Below are positions 1 to 6,814 of a stretch of 10,149 bases of DNA, in pieces. The first letter of the stretch is position 1, and each line of letters begins with the position of its first letter. Below the pieces are notes generated by a model that did no database searches, was not told where the DNA came from, and saw nothing but the letters and a program-made list of their open reading frames with translations. Source of the DNA: JALZHR01 sp036389695. Its GTDB lineage: Bacteria > Acidobacteriota > Blastocatellia > Pyrinomonadales > Pyrinomonadaceae. Where the stretch lies: assembly GCA_036389695.1 (NCBI GenBank), contig DASVWG010000316.1, positions 1 through 10,149 of the forward strand. Reading direction: 5' to 3'. The position numbers and the translations under genes were made by a program.

Positions 1-772
1 GTTTCGGCGCTCCTTCGCAATAAAGCCAGCGAGTGCCTAAATCATTATGTTCCAATCTGATGACCGAAAAGTTTTCCGCTTCGATTTCTTCTTTTTCCAG
101 ACGCGGCTTTTCCGCGCCGTCCGTCCACGACCAGACGTTGCGAAACCAGACGGTCGGCAAAACGTGCAGCGGCGCAGATTCTGCGCCGCGATTTATCGCC
201 GTGATTCTGATGCAGATGTCTTCCTCGTCGGCTTTCGCGTATTCGATGAAAACGTCCGTATATTTGTCTTCGTCAAAAATTCCCGTGTCGATTAATTCAA
301 ATTCCGGTTGGGACTTATCGCGGCGGAAATTCTCGTTTTTCAGCCGTTCATACGGAAACTCGGCGTGCGGGTATTTGTAGAGAAATTTCATGTAGGAATG
401 CGTCGGCGCGGCGTCCAGATAAAAATAATATTCCTTGACGTCTTCGCCGTGATTTCCTTCGCTGCCGCCGACGCCGTAGAGCCTTTCTTTCAAAAACGAA
501 TCGCGCTCGTTCCAGAAAGCCGGCGCGAAACAGATTCCCTGTTTGCGGTCGCAGACGCCCGCGATGCCGTCCTCATTCCAGCGAAAGGCGCGCGCCTGCG
601 CCATCTCAAACGGAAAATAATTCCACGCCGCGCCGTCCGCCGAATAATCTTCGCGCACGGTTCCCCAGGCTCGCTCGCTCACGTAACAGCCCCAGCGCTT
701 CCAGTCTTTTTCGCGTAAACGCGCCTGCTGCAAACGTTTACGCTCGGCATTCAAAGCATTTTCCGTCGTCAT
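1..772 (-). CDS. GH63-type glucosidase, N-terminal part (cut by window edge)
   Basis: The first 257 residues are visible; the gene runs off the left edge with no stop. The protein starts MTTENALNAERKRLQQ and has blocks I recognise from bacterial proteins annotated 'glucosidase' in glycoside hydrolase family 63 (alpha-glucosidase/mannosylglycerate-hydrolase-like): WGTVREDYSADG (residues 36-47), SEGNHGEDVKEYYFYLD (104-120), THSYMKFLYKYP (124-135), and LPTVWFRNVWSW (205-216). Family members are usually about 850-900 residues, with the catalytic (alpha/alpha)6 barrel in the C-terminal part, so the catalytic acids lie outside this window. No signal peptide is visible, so a cytoplasmic enzyme acting on short alpha-glucosides or related glycosides is the likeliest role (inference). 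The ATG at 770-772 fits the family N-terminus; no clear Shine-Dalgarno precedes it. It is transcribed divergently from the sigma-54 activator. The family call is firm; the exact substrate is unknown. Confidence 0.82.
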   Translation of the reverse strand, partial: MTTENALNAERKRLQQARLREKDWKRWGCYVSERAWGTVREDYSADGAAWNYFPFEMAQARAFRWNEDGIAGVCDRKQGICFAPAFWNERDSFLKERLYGVGGSEGNHGEDVKEYYFYLDAAPTHSYMKFLYKYPHAEFPYERLKNENFRRDKSQPEFELIDTGIFDEDKYTDVFIEYAKADEEDICIRITAINRGAESAPLHVLPTVWFRNVWSWTDGAEKPRLEKEEIEAENFSVIRLEHNDLGTRWLYCEGAPK

Positions 773-982
773 AAATTTATAAAAAGAATGTCATATTTTG
801 CGATTTTAAGTCCAGCATTTATATTGCGCGTCAAAAAATATTGGACGAAGCGCGAAAACTCTGGTAAATTCGCAGAAAATACGGTTTTCTTTTTCCGTCG
901 CGTTCGGCTCGCGGTTTGAAATTTTTTAAGATGCATTACTGAAATACAGCCCTAATTAAAAGTATTTAGATTTTACCGCGAA
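773..982. promoter_or_regulatory. Divergent intergenic region, probable promoters for both flanking genes
   Basis: This AT-rich 210-bp gap separates the starts of the glucosidase (-) and the activator (+), so promoters for both should lie here. On the plus strand a weak sigma-70-like pair is visible: TTGGAC at 841-846 and TAAATT at 865-870, 18 bp apart. On the minus strand a TTGACG and a TAAAAT occur, but about 20 bp apart, which is too far for a good promoter. I looked for a sigma-54 -24/-12 site (GG and GC 12 bp apart) near 841-856 and did not find one. No clear operator or riboswitch-like structure was seen. Confidence 0.35.
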
Positions 983-3900
983 ATGAGAAAAGATTTATCT
1001 TCAGCCAACGAGCGCCCGCAGTCGGAAAATGCTTCTATTTTCGGAGCAGGGATATTCGACCGTTCGCCTAAGCATCAAAAACGCATGACCAACGAAAAGC
1101 TGACGGAAGTTTTCGGCGAAATTCAGTCGAAGCTGGACAACGGACTGTCCAGCGCGGCGGAAAAAATCATCGACGAAACTCTGCGCTCGTTTTCGCTCAA
1201 GCTCGACGAAAAAATCCGGCTCCATTCGCAACTGTCCTTTGTCTACGAAACGCAGGGACGCTACCAGGACGCGCTCGACACGCTCCGGCAGTTTGAAGAG
1301 GAATTCGTGCTCGACCGGCTCGACGCCGACGCCCGCGTCACGCTGATTACGCAGATTGCGGTCGCCTACAACAACGCGGGCGATTATCCGAAAGCCGTCG
1401 CGCTTTTAAAATCGACGCTCGAAGAAGCCGAAGCGGGCGATTTGCGCCATCTTTTCGGCGGCATTTACGCGGCGCTGGCGCGCGTCTATCGCAAGCTGAA
1501 CGAATTTCCGATTGCGCGCGACAATGCCGAAAAGGCGCTGAAATATTTTCGTGAAAGCGCCGACTGGCGCGGCATGGCGGAAAGCTATCACCTTATCGCG
1601 CAATCGCTCCAGCAGGGCGGCAACAGCGAAAAATCGCTGGAATTTTATAATCAGGCAATCAAAATCGTCGGCTCGCGCTCGGCGCCGTTTCTGCTCGGCA
1701 AGATTTATTCGGATATGTCGGGCGCGCTCTGGTTTCTGCGCCGCCCGCAGGAAGGCATCAGTTGTCTGGAAAAATCAATCAGCTTTTTCGAGCAGACCGA
1801 GCACAAAGTTCAATCGACCGCCGCTTACAACAATCTCGGCATCAATTTGATGATGCTCGGCGCGTGGACGAAAGCCGAAGAAGTTTTCAAACACGCGCTG
1901 GAGCTCGCCTTTGAGACGAATCACCGGCACATCGCCGGAATTCTCGATTCGCTCGGCGAACTGAAAATGCTGCGCGGCGACTTTGAGGAAGCGCAGGAAC
2001 TGCTCGAACAGGGCGTCGCGCTGGCGGAAGACCGTAAATTCGAATGGTATGCGATTCAGGCGCTCAGAACGCTGGCGCGCTGCCTGCTGCTGCAGGGCAA
2101 ACTGGACGAAGCGATTGCCAAAGCCGAGGAAACGATTGAGCGCTGCGAAAAAATCGGCGAGCGGCAGGTCGGAAATCTCGCCGGTCTGGTTTTAGCCGAA
2201 GCTTATTTTGAAAGCGGAAAATTGCGGCAATGCGAAAAACAGATTGAAGCGATCGAACTGTCCGACCCGACCGCCGATTTTTTCGTGCTCGGCAATATCC
2301 AGCGCATTCGCGGGCTTTTGGCGCTGAAAAATCAGACGGGCGTCGAAATCGCCCTGCATCATTTCAACCGCGCCCTTTCGATTTTCGAAACGGCGGAAGA
2401 TTCGTATCACACGGCGCTGGCGCAGTTTGAAATCGGCAAAGCCATCTTAGACAGCGAGCCGGAACGCGCCGGAAAATATCTGAAATCGGCAATCGAGGTT
2501 TTCGAACGGCTCGAAACGCGCCCCGTCCTAACGCTGGCGAAAGCCGAGCTGGAAAAACTGCAAGCCGTCATCGTCGAGCCGGAATTATCTCCGGCGAAAA
2601 GACGCGAGCATTCCGCCAGCTCGCAGCTTCTGATGCTGCGCCTGGCTGAAGCGGTCGCCTCGCGCGAGCTGCTTTTCCGCGAGCTGGTCGCCATTCTCCA
2701 GCAGGAAAGCAAAGCCAGCCGCATCCTGATTGCCGAATCGAAAGAGCAGCAGAAAACTTTTTATCCGTTTATCACGCACGGCTTTACGTCCGCCGAAAGC
2801 ATGGAATTGGTGGCGAAAGCGCAGCAGGCGCAGCTTTCAGGCAATCTCGAACATTTCGCCAAAACGAAAAACCTGAGCATATTTCCGCTTCGCGCGCCGT
2901 CCGCGCCGCCCGCGATGCTGATGATTCACCCGCGTTCGGGCGCAAATCTTTTGGACGGCAGCTTGATACAGCCGCTTCTGCGCGTGGTCGAGCTCGGAAT
3001 GGACGTCTGCGCCCTGCGCGAAAAAGACAAAGCGCAGCAGACCGAACAGGAAGTCAGCCCGTTTACGTCGCAGAGCCTGATGCAGGGTTTTATACATTCC
3101 AGCCCGGCGATGACGTCTCTGGTCGAAGAAGTTTATAAAATCCGCTCGTCCGACGTGACGGTTCTGGTCACGGGCGAATCGGGCACGGGCAAAGAGCTTG
3201 TCTCGCGCGCCATTCACACGCTTTCGAACCGCAAAGACAAAGTTTTCGTGCCGTTTAACTGCACCGCCGTGCCGAAAGAGCTGGCGGAAGGACACCTTTT
3301 CGGCTATCGCAAAGGCGCTTTCACCGGCGCGGTCAACGATTCGGTCGGCGTCATCCGCTCGGCAAACGGCGGGACGTTATTTTTGGACGAAGTCGGCGAT
3401 TTGCCTCTGGAAGTTCAGCCGAAGCTGCTCAGATTTTTACAGGAAGGCGAGATTCAGCCGCTCGGCGAAAAAGCTCCGATAAAAGTCGATGTCCGCGTGA
3501 TTGCGGCGACCAATATGCCGCTCGAAGAAAAAGTCGCCGACGGCAGCTTCCGCGAAGATTTATATTATCGCCTGAACGTGATTCGCCTGCGCGTGCCGCC
3601 TCTGCGCGAGCGACGCTCGGAAATTCCGCCGATTGTCAATTATTATCTGAATCAATACTCGGCGCGCTTTAACAAACGCGATTTGAATATGACGCCGCAG
3701 ACGATGGATTTGCTGATGGTCTGCGAATGGGAAGGCAACGTGCGCCAGCTTTGCAACGAGGTTCAGCGCATCGTCGCGCGCGCCGAAGACGGCGAGACGA
3801 TTACGCCCGATCATCTTTCGCATGATTTAAAACGCAGCGCCGTCCCGATTCCGTCTTTCGCCGCCGGAAACATCACGCCGATTAGCGCCTTTAACACGCA

Positions 3901-4090
3901 GACATTTAATATCGCCAACAACGGCGGAACGCTCGAAGAAGCCGTCTCGGAACTCGAAAAACGAATGATACGCGAGGCGATGCGCCGCCACAACAACAAC
4001 ATCTCGCGCGTCGCCCGCGAGCTGGGCTTAACGCGTCGCGGTCTTTATCTCAAATTAGGACGCTATCAACTGGATAAAGCCGAGAGTTAA
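983..4090 (+). CDS. TPR-containing sigma-54-dependent activator (AAA+ and Fis-type HTH)
   Basis: Bacterial enhancer-binding protein, 1035 aa, expected to remodel sigma-54 RNA polymerase by ATP hydrolysis. Residues about 75-525 form eleven TPR-like helical pairs spaced near 40 residues (for example AYNNLGINLMMLGAWTKAEE at 281-300), as in long-unit TPR sensors. Residues about 545-680 look like a degenerate GAF-like region. The AAA+ domain (about 705-935) has Walker A GESGTGKE (731-738), an intact GAFTGA sigma-54 loop (778-783), Walker B GGTLFLDE (796-803), sensor I around VRVIAATN (837-844), probable arginine fingers R857/R863 in FREDLYYRL, and WEGNVRQL (916-923), where the usual proline is glutamate. 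A Fis-type HTH ends the protein (about 985-1030, NISRVARELGLTRRGLYLKL). There is no receiver domain, so control is probably by a ligand or protein partner of the TPR array (inference). The ATG at 983 gives the longest product; M35 (ATG at 1085), just before the TPR region, is a credible alternative. Neither start has a clear Shine-Dalgarno. Confidence 0.93.
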   Translation: MRKDLSSANERPQSENASIFGAGIFDRSPKHQKRMTNEKLTEVFGEIQSKLDNGLSSAAEKIIDETLRSFSLKLDEKIRLHSQLSFVYETQGRYQDALDTLRQFEEEFVLDRLDADARVTLITQIAVAYNNAGDYPKAVALLKSTLEEAEAGDLRHLFGGIYAALARVYRKLNEFPIARDNAEKALKYFRESADWRGMAESYHLIAQSLQQGGNSEKSLEFYNQAIKIVGSRSAPFLLGKIYSDMSGALWFLRRPQEGISCLEKSISFFEQTEHKVQSTAAYNNLGINLMMLGAWTKAEEVFKHALELAFETNHRHIAGILDSLGELKMLRGDFEEAQELLEQGVALAEDRKFEWYAIQALRTLARCLLLQGKLDEAIAKAEETIERCEKIGERQVGNLAGLVLAEAYFESGKLRQCEKQIEAIELSDPTADFFVLGNIQRIRGLLALKNQTGVEIALHHFNRALSIFETAEDSYHTALAQFEIGKAILDSEPERAGKYLKSAIEVFERLETRPVLTLAKAELEKLQAVIVEPELSPAKRREHSASSQLLMLRLAEAVASRELLFRELVAILQQESKASRILIAESKEQQKTFYPFITHGFTSAESMELVAKAQQAQLSGNLEHFAKTKNLSIFPLRAPSAPPAMLMIHPRSGANLLDGSLIQPLLRVVELGMDVCALREKDKAQQTEQEVSPFTSQSLMQGFIHSSPAMTSLVEEVYKIRSSDVTVLVTGESGTGKELVSRAIHTLSNRKDKVFVPFNCTAVPKELAEGHLFGYRKGAFTGAVNDSVGVIRSANGGTLFLDEVGDLPLEVQPKLLRFLQEGEIQPLGEKAPIKVDVRVIAATNMPLEEKVADGSFREDLYYRLNVIRLRVPPLRERRSEIPPIVNYYLNQYSARFNKRDLNMTPQTMDLLMVCEWEGNVRQLCNEVQRIVARAEDGETITPDHLSHDLKRSAVPIPSFAAGNITPISAFNTQTFNIANNGGTLEEAVSELEKRMIREAMRRHNNNISRVARELGLTRRGLYLKLGRYQLDKAES

Positions 4091-4220
4091 TGCAAAACGT
4101 TTATTAATGCAAAATGCAAAGTGCAAAATGCAAAATGGAAGAAGAAATTTAATTCTGAATTCTGAATCTTGAATCCTAAATCCTAATATTTTGCATTTTG
4201 CACTTTGCATTTTGCATTAA
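4087..4220. repeat. Composite heptamer element with perfect 33-bp inverted repeat
   Basis: Arms 4104-4136 and 4188-4220 are exact reverse complements over 33 bp and are themselves built of 7-bp units (GCAAAAT/GCAAAGT). The 51-bp interior contains five more heptamers at 4152-4186, of the ATTCTGA/ATCTTGA/ATCCTAA type. An 11-bp direct copy of the left-arm start (TTAATGCAAAA) lies at 4087-4097 and includes the stop codon of the activator gene. The right arm and interior also encode the C-terminus and stop codon of the convergent membrane-protein gene. The element sits exactly between two converging 3' ends, where the long hairpin could act as a bidirectional terminator; neither side has a classical U-tract, so this is inference. 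No transposase or flanking target duplication identifies it as a classical mobile element. Heptanucleotide short tandem repeats are described in cyanobacteria (STRR sequences), which is the closest analogy I know. Confidence 0.9.
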
Positions 4221-5844
4221 CTAAGCCCATTAACAGAAAGAAAATCATCGCCACTTCCTGGTCGCCGAGATTGTAATGCACCAGCCCGCTCGTAAAAAAT
4301 CCAATCAGACCGCCGAAACAGCCGAGCAAAATTCCCTTTTCGATGACGGAAGGCGGCAGGCGGAATGTGGAATTTGAAGTCTCGCTTTGAACATTCAACT
4401 TTTGACTTTGGACTTCGGACTTTGGACTTTGGACTCGAAGCCCGCGCCAAAGCGTTCGCCCGTAAAGCCACAAAATCCAGAGCCATATAAGAAGCGCGGG
4501 CAGTCCGCGCTCGACGACGAGCTGCAAAGGCGTGGAATGAAAATGTCCCATCGGCAGTCTGCCGTCGTCAAACAGATGCCACTCGCCAGCGTAGCGCTTG
4601 ATTGAATCCATCCCGACGCCGACCAGAAAATGGCGCGGGCTGTCAGTCCATAAATCGAAGCCTTCGCGATAAACCGTCTGCCGCCAGCGCGTCGAATCGT
4701 CTTTTTCGTCGATAAATCCGACGTTGCGGCTCTGCTGCAAAAAAATCAATCCGCCGATGACGAGCGGCAAAACAATCGCCGCCAGCGCCAGCATCATTCG
4801 CCGGTTTCCGTTCATTAAAACAATGACAAAAGCCGAAACCAAAAACGCCGCCTGCGAAGCCCGCGTCGCCGTCAGCAAAAGCGCAAACATCATTCCGCCA
4901 AGACAGATAAAAAGTATGAGAGCAATATAGCTGGCGAGGCGCGAAGTTTTCTTTTTATCCTGCGTATCCTGTCCATCCTGTTCCAATTCTCTTTGTGTTC
5001 TTTGCGCCTTTGCGTTAAAAAATCTGCTTTTGGCGATGAGAGCGATAAAAAGTCCGAGGGCGAGCGAGGCGATAAGCTGCAAAACTTCCGCATACGTCGT
5101 CCAGTGTCCGTAGAATCCGGTCGAGCGCCAGTTGCGGCTTTTTTTCCAGCTTTCGACGCCGAGCCGTTCCAGCGCCGTCGCGCCGTTTAAAAGATTTTCG
5201 CGCCTGACATCGACCGCAAAATAAAAATCCGGGCGATAAAATCTGACTTTCGTCGTTTCGTTGCGCTCGATTTCGGCGACCAAATCTTCGGGCGTTCGGA
5301 TTTTTTTCTTATTCGCTTCCAAAAGCGTATCGCCTTCGTAAAGCAGCGCTTTGGCTAAAGCGCTTTCCGGTCTGATGCCGTGAATCTCGACGCCGCGCCC
5401 GATGATTCGCTGAACCGGCGTGAGAAAAACATTGAACATACAGGAAAAAATCAACGCGAAAGCCAGAAAATAAACGGCGCGGCGCGTTCGCACATTGTTG
5501 ATAACGAAATAAAAAATCAGAAAAAGCGCCGTGCCGCGCAAGCCATGAATCGAAATATCCGGCGCGTAGGAAAAAACGCAGGTCAGCGCCGACCATATAA
5601 AAAACGCCCACAACGCGACATCGAGCGGCGTGCGGACGAATTTCGGGCGCGGCTTCAGAAAAAGACGAATTATCCACACGAGCATTCCCAGAAGCCACGC
5701 GGTCTGCGTCGCCGCAATCGAATGCGGCGCGGACAAAACCATCAAAATTAAAAAGACGAAAGCGATGCGCTCAAGCCACCCGGCAAGCCGGTTTTCGTGA
5801 TTGACCGCCGCGATTTCGTCAAGCCGGCTTAGAAATTTTTGCAT
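4183..5844 (-). CDS. O-antigen ligase/polymerase family (Wzy_C) membrane protein with repeat insertions
   Basis: Polytopic inner-membrane protein, 553 aa, of the WaaL/Wzy superfamily, which transfers or polymerises lipid-linked glycans at the periplasmic face. Hydrophobic segments lie near residues 27-45, 47-63, 75-92, 104-117, 122-141, 250-272, 303-323, 328-345, 350-369, 446-463, 503-523 and 529-542. Family signs are LTATRASQAAFL with R328, then GVGMDSIKRY (409-418), then HFHSTPLQLVVERG (434-447), where H436 and E445 match the conserved H...E motif of the large periplasmic loop. Residues about 154-215 in the first large loop look like a PDZ domain (GDTLLEANKKKIRTPEDL). Three repeat arrays are read in frame: residues about 277-299 (NAKAQRTQRELEQDGQDTQD), about 470-495 (QSPKSEVQSQKLNVQ), and the tail after LLMGLV (NAKCKVQNAKY and stop). 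The first two fall in loops between membrane helices. Ligase versus polymerase cannot be told from sequence alone, and no neighbouring glycan cluster helps. The ATG at 5842-5844 lacks a visible Shine-Dalgarno. Confidence 0.88.
   Translation of the reverse strand: MQKFLSRLDEIAAVNHENRLAGWLERIAFVFLILMVLSAPHSIAATQTAWLLGMLVWIIRLFLKPRPKFVRTPLDVALWAFFIWSALTCVFSYAPDISIHGLRGTALFLIFYFVINNVRTRRAVYFLAFALIFSCMFNVFLTPVQRIIGRGVEIHGIRPESALAKALLYEGDTLLEANKKKIRTPEDLVAEIERNETTKVRFYRPDFYFAVDVRRENLLNGATALERLGVESWKKSRNWRSTGFYGHWTTYAEVLQLIASLALGLFIALIAKSRFFNAKAQRTQRELEQDGQDTQDKKKTSRLASYIALILFICLGGMMFALLLTATRASQAAFLVSAFVIVLMNGNRRMMLALAAIVLPLVIGGLIFLQQSRNVGFIDEKDDSTRWRQTVYREGFDLWTDSPRHFLVGVGMDSIKRYAGEWHLFDDGRLPMGHFHSTPLQLVVERGLPALLIWLWILWLYGRTLWRGLRVQSPKSEVQSQKLNVQSETSNSTFRLPPSVIEKGILLGCFGGLIGFFTSGLVHYNLGDQEVAMIFFLLMGLVNAKCKVQNAKY
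4360..4436. repeat. Tandem heptamer array inside the Wzy_C gene
   Basis: Eleven consecutive 7-bp units in one phase cover 77 bp. They begin with two GCGGAAT-like units, pass through degenerate units, and end with five units of the TTGACTT/TGGACTT/CGGACTT type. Because the period is 7 nt, translation gives a seven-residue periodicity (QSPKSEV-like). No stop codon arises in the frame used by the host gene. The array lies in the loop before the penultimate membrane helix of the membrane protein. Confidence 0.85.
4956..5016. repeat. Nonamer plus CTTTGCG array inside the Wzy_C gene
   Basis: Three 9-bp units with consensus YATCCTGTC occupy 4956-4982. A short link (CCAATTC) follows, and then three units of the CTTTGYG type with 8-9 bp spacing at 4991-5016. 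On the gene's strand they are read in frame as NAKAQRTQRE followed by LEQDGQDTQD, placed in a loop between two hydrophobic segments. The YATCCTGTC half reappears upstream of the same gene at 5869-5895 in the same orientation. This suggests a dispersed family rather than a local expansion. Confidence 0.8.
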
Positions 5845-5868
5845 AAATCAACACGATAGATTTTGCTT

Positions 5869-5895
5869 TATCCTGCCAATCCTGTCTATTCTGTT
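5869..5895. repeat. Nonamer repeat (YATCCTGTC family) in divergent gap
   Basis: Three consecutive 9-bp units, a second copy of the family at 4956-4982, fill 27 of the 68 bp between the start codons of the Wzy_C gene (-) and the esterase (+). The third unit has drifted to TATTCTGTT. It could serve as a -10 (TATTCT, 5887-5892) paired with TTGCTT at 5863-5868, 18 bp upstream, for the esterase gene. That promoter reading is weak inference; the repeat itself is directly visible. Confidence 0.75.
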
Positions 5896-5912
5896 TGAGA
5901 TAAACTTTTAAT

Positions 5913-6593
5913 ATGAGTCAGGAAAATCTGCGAAGCGATTTATCAATTAAAGCCCAAATCAATCTTTATTACGATTTGTTCGTGCCCGAAAAGGCAGCCA
6001 AAGACGCGTCTTTGCTCATCGCGGTTCACGGTTACGGCGCGCACAAAGGTTATATGATGCGCGAGGCGCGCGCCGTTGCGCCGGAGGATTTTGTCATCGT
6101 TTCGCTGCAAGCGCCGCATCAGCATTTTCGCCCCGACGGCTTCAAAGTCGGTTTCGGCTGGAAGACCAATTATAAAGCGGAAGAATCCGAGCGGCTGCAT
6201 CACAATTTCGTGCTGGAAATTATCGAAAAATTGTCGGGCGAAAATTTGATTGACGCTGAAAAAATTTATCTCTACGGGTTTTCGCAAGCCTGCGCGCTGA
6301 ATTTTCGTTTCGCTTTTACTTATCCGAACGTTCCGCGCGGCGTCATCGGCATTTCCGGCGGAATTCCCGGCGATTTGGAGACAAACGAAATATACCAGCC
6401 GACGCGGGCGGGCGTTTTTTATCTTTATAACGACGACGACCAGTTTTACCCTCTGGAAAAATACAAAGCTTTCGCGGCAAAACTGGACGCGTATCTGCCG
6501 AATTTTCAATCGAAGCTTTACAACGCGAGGCACGAAATCGTCCAACCGATGCGCGAGGATATAAAAGCGTGGCTACAGGCGTTCGTTTCCTGA
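5913..6593 (+). CDS. Phospholipase/carboxylesterase-type alpha/beta hydrolase
   Basis: Predicted serine hydrolase of the alpha/beta fold, 226 aa, the usual length for the phospholipase/carboxylesterase (Abhydrolase_2) group. Visible elements are LLIAVHGYGAHKGYMM with the oxyanion-hole HGYG (39-42), nucleophile elbow GFSQA with S124 (122-126), a probable catalytic acid in YNDDDQFYP (one of D174-D176), and the histidine H207 in ARHEI. No signal peptide or membrane segment is seen, so it is probably cytoplasmic. The family includes short-chain carboxylesterases and lysophospholipases; the substrate here cannot be told. The ATG at 5913 is the natural start; only a distant GAG-rich stretch precedes it. 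The gene stands alone, divergent from the Wzy_C gene and convergent with the metalloprotease. Its last codons and stop (6591-6593) lie within the first unit of a 21-bp tandem repeat, so the C-terminus may have been altered by the repeat. Confidence 0.87.
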   Translation: MSQENLRSDLSIKAQINLYYDLFVPEKAAKDASLLIAVHGYGAHKGYMMREARAVAPEDFVIVSLQAPHQHFRPDGFKVGFGWKTNYKAEESERLHHNFVLEIIEKLSGENLIDAEKIYLYGFSQACALNFRFAFTYPNVPRGVIGISGGIPGDLETNEIYQPTRAGVFYLYNDDDQFYPLEKYKAFAAKLDAYLPNFQSKLYNARHEIVQPMREDIKAWLQAFVS

Positions 6594-6736
6594 CGGCAGG
6601 CGTTCATTTCCACTCCGCAGACGGCTTTTTCCATTCTGCATACGGTCATTTCCACTCCGTATACGGTCATTTCCATTCCGCGCACGCCTGTTTCCGTTCC
6701 GCACGCGGTCATTTTCGTTTCGCCAACGGCTTTTTC
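6581..6736. repeat. 21-bp tandem repeat array (about seven units)
   Basis: Seven imperfect 21-bp units start at 6581, 6602, 6623, 6644, 6665, 6686 and 6707, with a partial eighth at 6728. The shared core is TTCATTTCCAYTCCG, and the two best copies are 6644-6664 and 6665-6685. The first unit includes the stop codon of the esterase. As 21 is a multiple of three, translation shows seven-residue periodicity on both strands (plus-strand motif GHFHSAY, minus-strand motif MTVYGVE). No spacer separates the units, so it is not a CRISPR array. It occupies most of the 215-bp gap between the two convergent genes. Confidence 0.9.
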
Positions 6737-6742
6737 TTATTA

Positions 6743-6781
6743 CAAAAAGCAAAAAGCGGAAAGCCTCCAGAAGCTTTCCGC
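6743..6781 (-). terminator. Rho-independent terminator of the metalloprotease gene
   Basis: Perfect 9-bp stem: 6756-6764 (GCGGAAAGC) pairs with 6773-6781 (GCTTTCCGC) across an 8-nt loop. Read on the minus strand the stem is followed directly by TTTTTGCTTTTT (complement of 6744-6755), the expected U-rich tract. It lies about 30 bp past the stop codon of the M43 gene. Confidence 0.8.
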
Positions 6782-6791
6782 CTGAATGTTC

Positions 6792-6814
6792 AAACCGTCA
6801 AACGGTTTTTATTT
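6792..6814 (+). terminator. Possible terminator for the esterase transcript
   Basis: A 7-bp stem (AAACCGT at 6792-6798, ACGGTTT at 6802-6808) with a 3-nt loop is followed on the plus strand by TTATTTG. It would stop transcripts coming through the 21-bp repeats from the esterase. The stem is short and the U-tract imperfect. On the other strand the same stem immediately follows the metalloprotease stop codon but has no U-tract there. Confidence 0.45.

Noticed and set aside
33..718. Plus-strand open frames over the left end
   Set aside because: The minus strand encodes recognisable glucosidase blocks over the same bases; the plus frames are shadows.
841..870. Sigma-54 promoter upstream of the activator
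   Set aside because: A GG is present at 843-844 but no GC occurs at the required spacing; only a weak sigma-70-like pair fits.
4104..4220. Insertion-sequence or MITE terminal inverted repeats
   Set aside because: No transposase frame lies inside (51-bp interior), no clear target duplication flanks it, and the arms are simple heptamer tandems. A repeat element is the safer call.
6518..6712. Minus-strand 64-codon open frame with seven-residue repeats (MTVYGVE type)
   Set aside because: It is the antisense reading of the 21-bp tandem array and the esterase 3' end. It has no Shine-Dalgarno, and both strands are equally open because of the 21-bp period.
6581..6736. CRISPR array
   Set aside because: Units are contiguous 21-bp copies without unique spacers, and no cas gene is nearby.
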